This document shows positions 47,250 through 58,584 of a DNA stretch of 60,546 nt, one piece after another. Every line of letters begins with the position of its first letter. Positions within the stretch are counted from its first letter, which is position 1. The notes under the pieces were generated by a model that searched no databases, had not been told where the DNA came from, and worked only from the letters and a program-made list of their open reading frames with translations. The position numbers and the translations under genes were made by a program. The stretch is taken from assembly GCF_024834045.1 (NCBI RefSeq), contig NZ_JANUXW010000011.1, positions 1-60,546 on the forward strand. Direction: 5' to 3'. The DNA is from Neisseria montereyensis. Lineage in GTDB: Bacteria; Pseudomonadota; Gammaproteobacteria; Burkholderiales; Neisseriaceae.

Positions 47250-47915
47250 TTAGGGGCGAATATATGTACTTTTCAAACCGTCAATGTGTTCGAATAAATC
47301 TTCGGGAATATTCTGCCACATCGGATCTAAAATAAAATCAATACCCTCACGTCTGGCCAGTTTGGCGGCAGGTACGAAATCGGAATCCCCTGAAATCAAT
47401 ACAATACGGTCGGCCTGTTTTTTTAAAGTGATGGAAGCGATATCCAACGCAATACGCATATCCACACCTTTTTGTTTCACATTGATAACGACATCGTTTT
47501 CCGTGATATCACTCCGTTCTATTTGGCCTTTAAGCAGCCTACTCATGATATCGGGCTTTAAACGCCAATGAGCCAGCTGATCCGATAATTTACCCAACCG
47601 CAAGGCCAGTTTTCTTTTTTTAATGAGTTCTTTATGAAGCTCTCGGCGGAAAACAGCTTCATCAGATCTAGAAAAATCAATTGATAGGTTAGAAATAGGA
47701 TTGTGCATTTTCTTTTCAAGCGGCGCACAATCGTAAAAGAAAATCCGATAGAGACTGTCGTGTTGTTTGGTACCGTTTATTTTTTGCGAAAGATGAAGCA
47801 ACGATAAATCAAATGCTAAATCAGAAATGCGTTGGGCATTATAAGCATTGTGTTTTTCAAAATGACGGATGCGTTTAATAAAAAATGCACCGTCAATTAG
47901 AATGGCTGTCCGCAT
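47250..47915 (-). CDS. NYN-domain (PIN-like) nuclease family protein
   Basis: The protein has a PIN-like NYN/DUF88 fold: an N-terminal strand AILIDGAFFIKR with the first catalytic Asp, IALDIASITLKK in the middle, and the LISGDSDFVPAAKLARREGI motif with the metal-binding SGDSDF. NYN proteins are predicted metal-dependent RNases acting on tRNA, rRNA or mRNA. Starting at the ATG 47915 gives 221 residues and places AAAGG 7 nt upstream; the ATG at 47921 is too close to that site. The leader has an 8-bp hairpin covering this ribosome site (47923-47950) and a palindrome farther upstream. Confidence 0.85.
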   Translation of the reverse strand: MRTAILIDGAFFIKRIRHFEKHNAYNAQRISDLAFDLSLLHLSQKINGTKQHDSLYRIFFYDCAPLEKKMHNPISNLSIDFSRSDEAVFRRELHKELIKKRKLALRLGKLSDQLAHWRLKPDIMSRLLKGQIERSDITENDVVINVKQKGVDMRIALDIASITLKKQADRIVLISGDSDFVPAAKLARREGIDFILDPMWQNIPEDLFEHIDGLKSTYIRP

Positions 47916-47922
47916 AATCATA

Positions 47923-47950
47923 CCTTTGGGTCAAAGAAAAAGCCCAAAGG
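47923..47950 (-). promoter_or_regulatory. Leader hairpin that can mask the NYN gene ribosome site
   Basis: In the transcript, CCTTTGGG (47950-47943) and CCCAAAGG (47930-47923) can pair perfectly over 8 bp with a 12-nt U-rich loop. The 3' arm contains the AAAGG ribosome site of the gene starting at 47915. This would limit translation unless melted. Function is inferred. Confidence 0.45.
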
Positions 47951-47997
47951 TTCGGCACTTTCAGGATAGATTGAAAGGCTTACTGCTAAGGGCATTA

Positions 47998-48019
47998 TTA
48001 AGTTTAATTTTAAACTTAA
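47998..48019 (-). promoter_or_regulatory. Perfect AT-only palindrome upstream of the NYN gene
   Basis: TTAAGTTTAA and TTAAACTTAA are exact inverted 10-mers around a 2-nt centre. The size suits a dimeric repressor site. A TTGACA hexamer lies 25 nt upstream on the minus strand (48049-48044), although no good -10 box follows at 17 nt. Confidence 0.4.
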
Positions 48020-48080
48020 CGTACAAAAAATGCAAATAATCTTTGTCAACAATCTTTGCACATAAACTTGTATACCAATA

Positions 48081-49088
48081 TCAGCTTTCGGCTTCATACC
48101 GCAACGGATACAAATCCAGTTTTTCCATCAAGATACGGTCGCCGTCTTCTTCGGGGTTTTCGGTGGTCAGCAGTTTGTCGCCGTAGAAAATCGAATTGGC
48201 GCCGGCCATAAAACACATGGCCTGCATGGCTTCGGGCATGTCGCTGCGGCCTGCGGAAAGGCGTACATAGCTTTGCGGCATGGTGATGCGGGCAACGGCG
48301 ATGGTGCGCACGAATTCCGTCCAGTCCAATTCTTCGGCATCGGCCAACGGCGTGCCTTCCACTTTCACCAATTGGTTGATGGGCACGCTTTCGGGCTGCG
48401 GGTCGAGATTCGCCAAGCTGGCAATCAGGCCGGCGCGTTCGGGGCGGGTTTCGTTCATGCCGACAATACCGCCGCAACATACTTTCAAACCGGCGCTGCG
48501 TACTTTGCCTAATGTATCCATGCGGTCTTCGTGTTGGCGGGTGTGGATAATGTCGTTGTAGCGTTCGGGGTCGGTGTCGAGGTTGTGGTTATAGTAATCG
48601 AGGCCGGCTTGTTTTAAGTCTTCGGCCATGCCGTTTTCGAGCATGCCGAAGGTGCCGCAGGTTTCCAAGCCCAAGCCTTTAACGGCCTTGATGATTTCGG
48701 ATACGGTTTCGACATCTTTGGGTTTGGGGCCGCGCCATGCCGCGCCCATACAGAAACGGCTGGCACCGCGTGCTTTGGCGATTTTGGCCTTCTCGACGAT
48801 TTCTTCCACATCCATCATGCGGGCTTTTTCCAAGCCGGTGTTGTAGTGCGCCGATTGCGGGCAATATTCGCAATCTTCGGGGCAGCCGCCGGTTTTGATA
48901 GACAGCAGGGTGGACAATTGGATTTCGCGCGGATTGAAATGTTGGCGGTGGACTTCGGCGGCCTGATAAACCAAGTCGAGAAACGGCAGTTCAAACAGTT
49001 CTTCCACTTGGCATTTGCGCCAATAGCGGGCGGTCGGATGCGGTTTGCGCTCGGTTTTCCGGCGCAGGGCAATAGGAGATACGGTCAT
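48081..49088 (-). CDS. bioB: Biotin synthase
   Basis: BioB inserts sulfur into dethiobiotin. The radical-SAM protein is 335 residues from the ATG at 49088 ([15 protein letters not shown]). A 50-codon extension upstream has no family match. The CxxxCxxC cluster motif is in [16 protein letters not shown]. The second [2Fe-2S] cluster ligands fall in [21 protein letters not shown] and the SAGR stretch [10 protein letters not shown]. Other biotin genes are not in the window. Confidence 0.97.
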   Translation of the reverse strand: MTVSPIALRRKTERKPHPTARYWRKCQVEELFELPFLDLVYQAAEVHRQHFNPREIQLSTLLSIKTGGCPEDCEYCPQSAHYNTGLEKARMMDVEEIVEKAKIAKARGASRFCMGAAWRGPKPKDVETVSEIIKAVKGLGLETCGTFGMLENGMAEDLKQAGLDYYNHNLDTDPERYNDIIHTRQHEDRMDTLGKVRSAGLKVCCGGIVGMNETRPERAGLIASLANLDPQPESVPINQLVKVEGTPLADAEELDWTEFVRTIAVARITMPQSYVRLSAGRSDMPEAMQAMCFMAGANSIFYGDKLLTTENPEEDGDRILMEKLDLYPLRYEAES

Positions 49089-49172
49089 GGCGTGTCTTTC
49101 TTTCAAGTTTGCAGCGGCGCAATGTCGCTGACGTGCAGGGCTGCAAGCGCAATGTTTGCAACAGCGGTGTAG

Positions 49173-49205
49173 TTCAGGCCGTCTGAATCTTTCAGACGGC
49201 CTGAA
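49173..49205 (-). terminator. DUS inverted-repeat terminator of the RlmL-like gene
   Basis: A 15-bp stem with a 3-nt loop is made from facing DUS copies between the RlmL-like gene and bioB. Confidence 0.8.
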
Positions 49206-49283
49206 GGGAAGTTTAGCCAGTTTGTGTAGGTCTGACAATCATCTGGTGCGAAAAGGGCGTTTATGCGCCGATTTCCGGCTTAA

Positions 49284-50426
49284 TCAGCGGTTCGAGCCTT
49301 TTACCATATCCATCAAAAACAGGCGGCAGTCGATATTGCCGTTGTAAAGGGGGATTTTGCGTTTGGGCGACAGCCGCATCAGCTTGGGCATGTCGCGGTC
49401 GCCGGTAAACATGCCGACCAGCCAGCCGGCATAATGCTGTTTTAGCCACGTGCCCAGTTGCGGATATAAGGCTTGCAGAGCCTGCACTTCGGCCAAACGC
49501 ACGCCATAAGGCGGATTGGCAATCATAATGCCGTTTTCACCATTCGGGCGGGCGGCTTGCGCATCGCAAACCTGCCAGCGAATCAAGCCGTCCACTTCTG
49601 CCGCCTGCGCATTGGTTTGGGCGGTGCGGATCATATAGCGGTCGTTGTCGCTGCCTTCGATGGGGGCGGCCGTCTGAAAACGAATCTGCTGTTCGGCTTC
49701 GCGGCGGATAGCCGTCCATAAAGCTTTATCAAACCCTTGCAGCTTTTCAAAACCGAAACGGCGCATCAGGCCGGGCGCGCGGCCGGTGGCAATCCATGCC
49801 GCTTCGATGGCGATGGTGCCGCTGCCGCAAAACGGGTCTTGAAACGGTTGGGAGCCGTCATAACCGGCCAATAGCAATAATCCGGCGGCTAAGTTTTCAC
49901 GCAAAGGGGCTTCGCCGCTGTCTTGCCGATAACCGCGTTTAAACAAGGCCTCGCCGCTGGTGTCGATAAAAATACGCACACTGTCTTCACTCACAAACGC
50001 ATGAATACGGATATCGGGGCGGATTTTGGCCACATCGGGGCGCGCCTGATGGGTTTCGCGAAACGCATCGCACACGGCATCTTTGATTTTCAGGCCGACA
50101 AAATCCAAACTCTTCACGCGGGCGCGGCGGCCTTCCACTTTCACTTTAAAGGTTTGTTCGAGTTTAAACCATTGGCTCCAGCGAATATTGCGGGCGAGGG
50201 TGTAGATGTCTTTTTCATCGCGGTAGCTGCCTTTGGTTAATTGCAGCAACACGCGGCTGGCGGTGCGCGAATGCAGGTTGATACGGTAAACCTGTTCCAG
50301 CGTGCCTTTGCAGGATACGCCGCCGTCGGTCGGCCGGATATCTTTGCAGCCTTGTGCGGTGAGTTCGTCGGATAGTGCGGTTTCCAACCCGCGCGGGCAG
50401 GTGGCAAATAGGGAATATTGGGTCAT
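49284..50426 (-). CDS. rlmL: 23S rRNA guanine-N2-methyltransferase, RlmL-type
   Basis: From the ATG at 50426 ([15 protein letters not shown]) the product has 380 residues. A THUMP domain (about 60-160) is followed by a Rossmann methyltransferase domain with [17 protein letters not shown] as motif I and the catalytic NPPYG for exocyclic-amine methylation. It equals the N-terminal half of E. coli RlmKL, the part that makes m2G2445 in 23S rRNA; the RlmK half is absent, as in many bacteria with the split form. A DUS lies inside at 49669-49678 and another just upstream. Confidence 0.9.
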   Translation of the reverse strand: MTQYSLFATCPRGLETALSDELTAQGCKDIRPTDGGVSCKGTLEQVYRINLHSRTASRVLLQLTKGSYRDEKDIYTLARNIRWSQWFKLEQTFKVKVEGRRARVKSLDFVGLKIKDAVCDAFRETHQARPDVAKIRPDIRIHAFVSEDSVRIFIDTSGEALFKRGYRQDSGEAPLRENLAAGLLLLAGYDGSQPFQDPFCGSGTIAIEAAWIATGRAPGLMRRFGFEKLQGFDKALWTAIRREAEQQIRFQTAAPIEGSDNDRYMIRTAQTNAQAAEVDGLIRWQVCDAQAARPNGENGIMIANPPYGVRLAEVQALQALYPQLGTWLKQHYAGWLVGMFTGDRDMPKLMRLSPKRKIPLYNGNIDCRLFLMDMVKGSNR

Positions 50427-50534
50427 GATACTTTCTTTGTGTGGAAGCATTCAGGCCGTCTGAATGCGGTAGAAATAAGTAGGCGATTATAGCCGTGTAT
50501 CCGCATCGGTGCAGAAATATTTCAAACGGTAGCA

Positions 50535-50602
50535 GATTCGAATTTGAAGTGGAACTTTCCATAATAGAAGAAAGCCAGTATGCGGTAACATATTGACCTT
50601 AA
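50535..50602 (+). mobile_element. Relic of an IS30-family element (left copy)
   Basis: Positions 50535-50555 are the near-exact inverse (19 of 21) of 52362-52382, the right end of a better-preserved IS30 relic. They are followed by a decayed coding stretch (IIEESQYAV) that parallels IAEKDQYAT in that relic. No intact transposase is present. The copy ends in a stop (TGA) near 50597. Confidence 0.5.
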
Positions 50603-50692
50603 CTGATAAGTTTAATTAACTTATAGTCAAATCATTTGATTTTATTAACAGTTACCACACGCAGCTTAAGACCTAGTTTTTCAGATATAAAA

Positions 50693-50722
50693 ATGCCTAT
50701 CTAAAAAATTCTAGATAGGCAT
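50693..50722 (-). terminator. Terminator of the RTX-like fragment
   Basis: An 11-bp perfect stem (50693-50703 and 50712-50722) is followed on the minus strand by TTTTTATAT. It is not built from DUS. Confidence 0.85.
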
Positions 50723-50744
50723 ATTCTTCTAAATATTAAAGCAG

Positions 50745-51059
50745 CTAACCAATTATTGATTGTAACGATGAAACTTTCTCAGCATTATCTACATAACTGA
50801 ATACAGACATAGAATTTGTCATATTGTTTTCAGTATTAAGATGTGTATTAAAGTCAAGTTGAGATAAGACTTGATCTTCAAATTCAAATTGCTCCACTTC
50901 GTAATAACTACCTGAGAAGAAGTTTTGAAAGGTAATCGAATCTCCTTCGTTATAACCGAATAAAATTAAGTTATTACCATCTTGACGGAAATTGGGTTCG
51001 GTTACGGCAATGTCGCTTATAGGTATTGTTACCAGCATCTTGGATTGATATACCCACAA
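50745..51059 (-). pseudogene. Fragment resembling the C-terminal domain of an RTX/hemolysin-type calcium-binding protein
   Basis: The 104-residue frame opens at a TTG (or ATG at 51038) and contains FRQDGNNLILFGYNEGDSIT and QNFFSGSYYEVEQFEFEDQ. These match the pattern of the hemolysin-type calcium-binding-related domain (GNDLVI..Y..GDxVTVxxWF....Y.IExFxFADG) found near the C-terminus of T1SS-exported RTX proteins such as FrpA/FrpC. The glycine-rich nonapeptide repeats and the toxin body are missing. A better start signal is the ATG at 51073 (AAAGG upstream), but that frame stops after 14 codons, so the present frame would need a frameshift. It is probably a truncated or silent 3' module; a genuine small protein cannot be excluded. 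Confidence 0.55.
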
Positions 51060-51120
51060 CCATTACTCGCCATAATTTTTTACCTTTATATTTATTGAAC
51101 TATTAATTTAAGATTATTTA

Positions 51121-51753
51121 CTACTCTATGAAATCTTTATGAAAAAAAGAATAAATTACTAAAAAGATATTTGCTAGGCATCCTAGGAGAAATACACTTA
51201 TTAAATGAAACATCAAAATATTAAATAAAAAAAGAAAAAACTTAAACTTTGAAATCATTATAAGTAAAAGATATGGTATAGGAAAATCAATAAAATCCCA
51301 ACCAAGCAGCCAATACAACCATAAAAAAATCATATATAAGAAAAAAGGTACTGTAATAATTTTTAACGTTACAGTAAGCTTTTTTATATGTTCTAACATT
51401 TTATATAAATTTAAATTTTTATAGCCAAACCAATAAAGAATTTTATATTTATTACTATCTAAATCATTAAAAAATATAATATTTGTATTTTTAGTAAATT
51501 TTTTAACTACTTTCGCATATGGAAATACATTTAAAAGAAATAAAATAATTCCCAATATTATAGTGATACTTATAGAGTTAAATGTTTGGGCAGGGAAAAG
51601 TGACTTATTTTCCAAATAAACAGCACCAGGTATTTCAATTAAATTAAGCTTAAAATCAACAATAAACACCAATATAAACTCAATAATTAAATGACAAATA
51701 ATAAAAATTGAATTGAGCCTAAAAAGATAATTTAAATCATGCATTTTCATCAT
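51121..51753 (-). CDS. AT-rich polytopic membrane protein, possible immunity protein
   Basis: The 210-residue product is very rich in Ile, Leu, Phe, Lys and Asn, with about four to five hydrophobic helices (FIICHLIIEFILVFIVDF, ISITIILGIILFLLNVF, IITVPFFLYMIFLWLYWLL, FLLGCLANIFLVIYSFF). No family was recognised. Codon and base use differ strongly from the flanking genes, which suggests recent transfer. It lies immediately upstream of the RTX-like fragment on the same strand. Membrane proteins of this kind often serve as immunity proteins to pore-forming or membrane-active toxins, but this is inference from position only. Confidence 0.55.
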   Translation of the reverse strand: MMKMHDLNYLFRLNSIFIICHLIIEFILVFIVDFKLNLIEIPGAVYLENKSLFPAQTFNSISITIILGIILFLLNVFPYAKVVKKFTKNTNIIFFNDLDSNKYKILYWFGYKNLNLYKMLEHIKKLTVTLKIITVPFFLYMIFLWLYWLLGWDFIDFPIPYLLLIMISKFKFFLFLFNILMFHLISVFLLGCLANIFLVIYSFFHKDFIE

Positions 51754-52036
51754 TTACTAAACTTTCTATAGCCTAAATTAAGTTAGTGGAAATACCATTA
51801 ACACAAAGATAACAATATAACTAACATATAAATTTCTTGAGAGGATGCAAAATAACATTTTTGAAAATTTATTCCAAATATTTTAAAGATTGTGATAACG
51901 TTAGTTTATTTATTTTAAATAATATTATGATAATATAATAATAATTAATGGTCAAAAAATTACATAAATAACTGAAAAATTTTTAAAACCCCAAGAACTA
52001 CTTAAATTCTTCATCAAGATATTTAAGGGTTCTTTC

Positions 52037-52169
52037 ATGAGTATTTTTCAGCAAACCACACAAAGCCATGATTACCAAACACATCGACCGCTTTCCTTTA
52101 TTAAAGCCCAAGCAGGTGATTGAATGGCTATCGGTCAAACAATATCTGAACCGTCAGAAAACCCGAGTA
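52037..52169 (+). pseudogene. N-terminal remnant of an IS5-family (IS1106-like) transposase, frameshifted
   Basis: An ATG at 52037 opens MSIFQQTTQ and, after a one-base insertion near 52064, continues in the next frame as AMITKHIDRFPLLKPKQVIEW and QYLNRQKTRV. From memory this matches the start of neisserial IS1106-type transposases (…AMIAKHIDRFPLLKLDQVIDW…QYLNRQRTRY). It is cut off at about 52169, where the IS30 relic begins. Confidence 0.65.
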
Positions 52170-52382
52170 GGTTCGAATTAGATTGGAAGTGAAGCCTTTA
52201 AATAGCAGAAAAAGACCAGTACGCGACGGATTTCCCCAATATCAGCTACTCGGAAATACGCAAAGTTCAACGAGGACTAAACCACCGGCCAAGAAAAACA
52301 CTTGGCTATGAAACACCAAGTGTTTTATTCTTAAACCTGCTTCAAACACTGCTGCCTGAGTGTTGCACTTGAAATTCGAATC
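52170..52382 (+). mobile_element. Internally deleted IS30-family element (about 213 bp)
   Basis: The left end GGTTCGAATTAGATTGGAAG resembles the inverse of the right end GTTGCACTTGAAATTCGAAT (52362-52381). Between them remains only the C-terminal part of an IS30 transposase: EKDQYATDFPNISYSEIRK, then RGLNHRPRKTLGYETP and the stop at 52370-52372. The catalytic core is missing, so this is a non-autonomous, MITE-like relic. The exact element name is not claimed. Confidence 0.65.
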
Positions 52383-52454
52383 CACTGACCTCTAGTCGAC
52401 AGCGTTTATGCCTTTATAATGGCTTCATTTTCACCCCTAACAGCGTTTTATTTT

Positions 52455-53060
52455 ATGAATGCAACCGAAATTATCCACATGATAGGCACGGCGGCTTTTG
52501 CCATGTCGGGCTATCTGGTGGGTGTCCGCAAACGGCTTGACCTGCTCGGGGTATTGATTACATCCATATTAACGGCGGTGGGCGGCGGCATTATCCGTGA
52601 TGCCATTATCGGCCGCATTCCGCTGGCGTTTACCCACAATACCGCTTGGTGGGTAATCGGTGTAACGCTGTTGTTGTCGTGGCTGTTTAAATTGCAACAA
52701 AGCAAAAAGCGCGAATTGGCGGCGGTTTTTCTATTGGCCGACTCGTTGGGGCTGGTGGCGTTTACGATTACCGGCGCCCAAGCCGGCCTGATGATGGACT
52801 TGAATATCTTCGGCGTGGTGCTGCTCGGCTTTATTACCGCAGTGGGCGGCGGCATTGTGCGCGATACGTTGGTGAACGATATTCCGATGATTTTGCGCCA
52901 AGATTTTTACGGCACGGTATCGATTATTGTCGGGCTGGCCATCTATGCTTTAGATACCCTGAGCTGGATTAACCCGCTCACATTAAACCTATTATTGGTC
53001 GGCGGTTATCTGCTGCGCTTGTGGGCATACCGCGTTTCGTGGCGGCTGCCCCGTTTTTAG
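52455..53060 (+). CDS. TRIC-type (UPF0126/YicG-like) cation channel family membrane protein
   Basis: The 201-residue protein (ATG at 52455, MNATEIIHMIGTAAFAMSG) consists of two repeats of a three-helix unit. Each repeat contains the glycine-rich TAVGGGIIRD / TAVGGGIVRD motif that lines the pore in bacterial TRIC channels. It should form a trimeric potassium-selective channel in the inner membrane; the physiological role is unclear. No good ribosome site is visible. Codon use returns to the Neisseria norm. It ends at a DUS hairpin. Confidence 0.88.
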   Translation: MNATEIIHMIGTAAFAMSGYLVGVRKRLDLLGVLITSILTAVGGGIIRDAIIGRIPLAFTHNTAWWVIGVTLLLSWLFKLQQSKKRELAAVFLLADSLGLVAFTITGAQAGLMMDLNIFGVVLLGFITAVGGGIVRDTLVNDIPMILRQDFYGTVSIIVGLAIYALDTLSWINPLTLNLLLVGGYLLRLWAYRVSWRLPRF

Positions 53061-53071
53061 CCGATTGTTAT

Positions 53072-53112
53072 CAGGCCGTCTGAAAAGCCATACTGTTGTT
53101 TCAGACGGCCTA
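53072..53112 (+). terminator. DUS-pair terminator after the TRIC gene
   Basis: Facing DUS copies at 53074 and 53100 pair across a loop of about 15 nt, 12 nt past the stop. Confidence 0.65.
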
Positions 53113-53241
53113 ATCTTATCCAACCCGATAGCACGGCAAACTATATCTGCCCGCCCGCAGCTTGTATAATAAGCCGCTTCAACCTTATGGGCGGCAACTG
53201 TTTCAGGCCGTCTGAAACACTTTGTTTAACGAAAGCCGATT

Positions 53242-54024
53242 ATGTCTGATATTTTAAATAAAATTCTGGCGACCAAAGCCGAAGAAGTCGCCGCTGCCAA
53301 AGCCGCCGTTTCGCTCGACCAAATCAAACAACAGGCCGCCGACGCCGAGCCTGCACGCGGCTTTTTTGCCGCCATTCAAGCCAAACATGCCGACAACCTG
53401 CCCGCCGTGATTGCGGAAGTGAAAAAAGCCAGCCCGTCTAAAGGCCTAATCCGCCCCGATTTTCACCCGGCCGCGATTGCCGAAGCCTATGCCCGCGCCG
53501 GTGCCGCCTGTATTTCGGTGTTAACCGACGAACACTATTTTCAAGGCTCGCCCGACTATCTGAAACAAGTAAAAGCCGCCGTTTCGCTGCCTGTTTTGCG
53601 CAAAGATTTTATGGTTGACGAATATCAGATTTATCAGGCGCGCGCATGGGGCGCAGATGCGGTGTTGCTGATTGCCGCCGCCCTAGAAGCGGAACAGCTC
53701 GAACGGTTCGAACAGGTCGCACACGAATTGGGCATGACGGTATTGCTTGAATTGCACGACCCTTCCGAACTCGCTAAATGCCGCAATATGACAACCCCTT
53801 TATGGGGCGTAAACAACCGCAACCTGCGCACCTTTGAAGTATCGCTGCAACAAACCTTGGATTTGCTGCCCGAACTGCCCGGAAAAACCGTGGTGACCGA
53901 AAGCGGCATCCGCAATAAAGACGACATCGACTTTATGCGCGGCCACGGCGTACACACCTTCTTAATCGGCGAAACCTTCATGCGTGCCGACGATATCGAA
54001 GCCGAAGTGAAAAAATTATTTTAA
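53242..54024 (+). CDS. trpC: Indole-3-glycerol phosphate synthase
   Basis: TrpC closes the indole ring in tryptophan synthesis. The 260-residue TIM barrel starts [20 protein letters not shown] and has [20 protein letters not shown] (substrate lysine), [31 protein letters not shown] and [14 protein letters not shown]. It stands apart from other trp genes, as is usual in Neisseria. An imperfect termination hairpin lies at 54049-54079. Confidence 0.97.
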   Translation: MSDILNKILATKAEEVAAAKAAVSLDQIKQQAADAEPARGFFAAIQAKHADNLPAVIAEVKKASPSKGLIRPDFHPAAIAEAYARAGAACISVLTDEHYFQGSPDYLKQVKAAVSLPVLRKDFMVDEYQIYQARAWGADAVLLIAAALEAEQLERFEQVAHELGMTVLLELHDPSELAKCRNMTTPLWGVNNRNLRTFEVSLQQTLDLLPELPGKTVVTESGIRNKDDIDFMRGHGVHTFLIGETFMRADDIEAEVKKLF

Positions 54025-54048
54025 TATCAATATTTTGATAGTTATATT

Positions 54049-54079
54049 GTGCGGATTGCCAACCCGAAGCAATCCGCAC
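54049..54079 (+). terminator. Hairpin after trpC
   Basis: A perfect 11-bp stem GTGCGGATTGC/GCAATCCGCAC has a 9-nt loop but no T-run after it, so termination may be weak or factor-assisted. Confidence 0.5.
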
Positions 54080-54159
54080 CACAACACGCATACCAAGCTT
54101 TTCAGACTGCCCGAGATCCCCGCAAGCCAAACGCAGCCATCAAACACCGTTCGCACTAA

Positions 54160-56877
<2,718 letters not shown>

Positions 56878-56900
56878 TTGAAGCCGAACGTTTGAATGAA

Positions 56901-56930
56901 CAAGCCGTCTGAAAGGTTTCAGACGGCTTG
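56901..56930 (+). terminator. DUS-pair terminator of leuS
   Basis: A 14-bp stem CAAGCCGTCTGAAA with its inverse and a 2-nt loop is followed by TTTTGTTGTT. Confidence 0.85.
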
Positions 56931-57011
56931 TTTTGTTGTTGGCTAAACACTAAAAAGCAAAATAATCAGCTCAATATAATGAGAAGCAAATACTGTCGAT
57001 TTAAATACATC

Positions 57012-57047
57012 AAAGGCCGTCTGAATTCTTTTTTTCAGACGGCCTTT
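57012..57047. terminator. DUS-pair terminator, convergent leuS/MFS region
   Basis: A 14-bp stem AAAGGCCGTCTGAA with its inverse and an 8-nt T-rich loop, downstream of the MFS gene (minus) and a second barrier for leuS. Confidence 0.75.
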
Positions 57048-57110
57048 ATACTTGAAAATACCGATACCATTAGTAATGCTCAAAACGGTATCCTATTATA
57101 TTTCTCTACT

Positions 57111-58436
57111 TCAAACCGTAGGTTCGGGTTCCGGTTTGATTTCTTCTTCTTGCACGATTTGATTGGCGTATGCTTGGGCTTCTTCTTCATCAAACGGTTT
57201 GTTCACACCACAATCATTACGCGGGTCGAGATCGGCCACTGCCGGCCCGGCTGCAGTAGCCGGCATATTCACATACACATTGCGGCGGTCTTCCGGTACG
57301 GCCTGCTGACGCCAGGCGAAAACGGCCAATATGGATGCGAAAACCGTGAAATAACCGTAAAACCCGTAACGCCCGGTTTGGTCCATGGTTAAACCCAAGA
57401 TAACGGGCGCCAACAGCGATCCCATACCATAGCTGAACAATAGGCTGCGGCTCACTTCTACAGTGCTCATTTCATGCGGTATCTGGTCGTTGGCACGGGC
57501 GACACTCAGGGCATAAAGGGTAAACAGGCCGATACCGAAAAACACGGCGGTCACATAGTGAACCCACATCGCCTGAATGCCTGCAAGCATTAATCCGATA
57601 CCGGTTGCTGCGCCTACTGCCGAAATCATAGAACAAACGCCGATAGCTGTGCGGCGGCCGAAACGGTCGGAAAAACGGGCAACCGGCAATTGCACAACGA
57701 ATCCCAACGCCATGGCAATCATCAGATAAAACGAAATCTGGCGCACATTAAACTGTTGCTGCAATAAAAATACCGAGGTCATGGTAAAAAAACCGTTCAT
57801 TAGCAAGCCGGCCACAAAACTGCCGACCAAGGCCAAAGGGGCAATCGCAAATAGGCGCGGCAGGCTGATGCGCTGATGCGGCGGTTGTTCGGGTGCTTTT
57901 GAGCCAGTCATGGTGACCGGCAACATCGCCATCATCACCATAATGGCCGCCATGGTAAAAATATCATGGCTGGAAAGTTTCAAACTCAATAGGCCGATAC
58001 CGGCGGTAAACGAAATATAGTAAACCACATTGTAAAGCGCCAATGTTTTGGCACGCGCCACGGCGGCACTTCGCTCTACCAGCCAGCTTTCGACAATCAT
58101 CAGCAGGCTGTAATAACAGAAGCCGAGCAACACCCGCAATACACCCCATACCCATAAATTATCGGTCATGGTGTGGCCGAGTGCGGATATGGCAAACAAA
58201 GCGCCAAATACGCTGAAACCACGGATATGGCCGACACCGGAAACAACACGGTGTGCAACCACGGCACTCAATGTCGCACCGACAAAAAAGGCGGCATTTA
58301 ATATACCGATAGCGGTATTGTTTACCCCCATCTGCGCCAATTCCACACCGGCCGAGTTCAGAAACAAACCGAACCCTGCAAATAGGAAAAATACCGAGAA
58401 AAAAAGTGAGTAAAATTTATTAGACTGTTCAGCCAT
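57111..58436 (-). CDS. Major facilitator superfamily transporter (YcaD-like)
   Basis: The 441-residue protein has 12 predicted helices, the MFS loop motif in RFSDRFGRRTAIG between helices 8 and 9, and a hydrophilic acidic C-terminal tail of about 70 residues. The early LFLNSAGVELAQMGVNNTAIGIL and LLGFCYYSLLMIVESWLVER stretches resemble the YcaD group of putative exporters. Substrate is unknown. Confidence 0.85.
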   Translation of the reverse strand: MAEQSNKFYSLFFSVFFLFAGFGLFLNSAGVELAQMGVNNTAIGILNAAFFVGATLSAVVAHRVVSGVGHIRGFSVFGALFAISALGHTMTDNLWVWGVLRVLLGFCYYSLLMIVESWLVERSAAVARAKTLALYNVVYYISFTAGIGLLSLKLSSHDIFTMAAIMVMMAMLPVTMTGSKAPEQPPHQRISLPRLFAIAPLALVGSFVAGLLMNGFFTMTSVFLLQQQFNVRQISFYLMIAMALGFVVQLPVARFSDRFGRRTAIGVCSMISAVGAATGIGLMLAGIQAMWVHYVTAVFFGIGLFTLYALSVARANDQIPHEMSTVEVSRSLLFSYGMGSLLAPVILGLTMDQTGRYGFYGYFTVFASILAVFAWRQQAVPEDRRNVYVNMPATAAGPAVADLDPRNDCGVNKPFDEEEAQAYANQIVQEEEIKPEPEPTV

Positions 58437-58528
58437 TAAAACGCTTCCATTTTATAGTTGTGATAAAAAAATCAGGCACGCACAGCGTACCCTGTCGGAA
58501 TATTCAATCATATTGTATTTAAAGCTTA

Positions 58529-58561
58529 TCAGGCCGTCTGAAACCGTTTTCAGACGGCCTG
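58529..58561 (-). terminator. DUS-pair terminator of the SanA/YdcF-like gene
   Basis: Facing DUS copies form a 14-bp stem between the SanA/YdcF-like gene and the MFS gene. Confidence 0.75.
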
Positions 58562-58584
58562 TAGTATATATATACCCTTAGGTT

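Larger units (their letters stand above)
50427..50744. other. Intergenic region at the left edge of the AT-rich island
   Basis: The last DUS before the island is at 50455-50464. The relic IS30-type end starts at 50535 and the terminator of the RTX-like fragment is at 50693-50722. No gene is supported. Confidence 0.6.
51754..52454. other. Gene-poor AT-rich region with nested IS relics
   Basis: About 700 nt. Positions 51754-52030 are extremely AT-rich with no credible frame. A frameshifted IS5-family transposase start (52037-52169) and an IS30 relic (52170-52382) follow. No DUS occurs from 50465 to about 53072. Confidence 0.7.
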
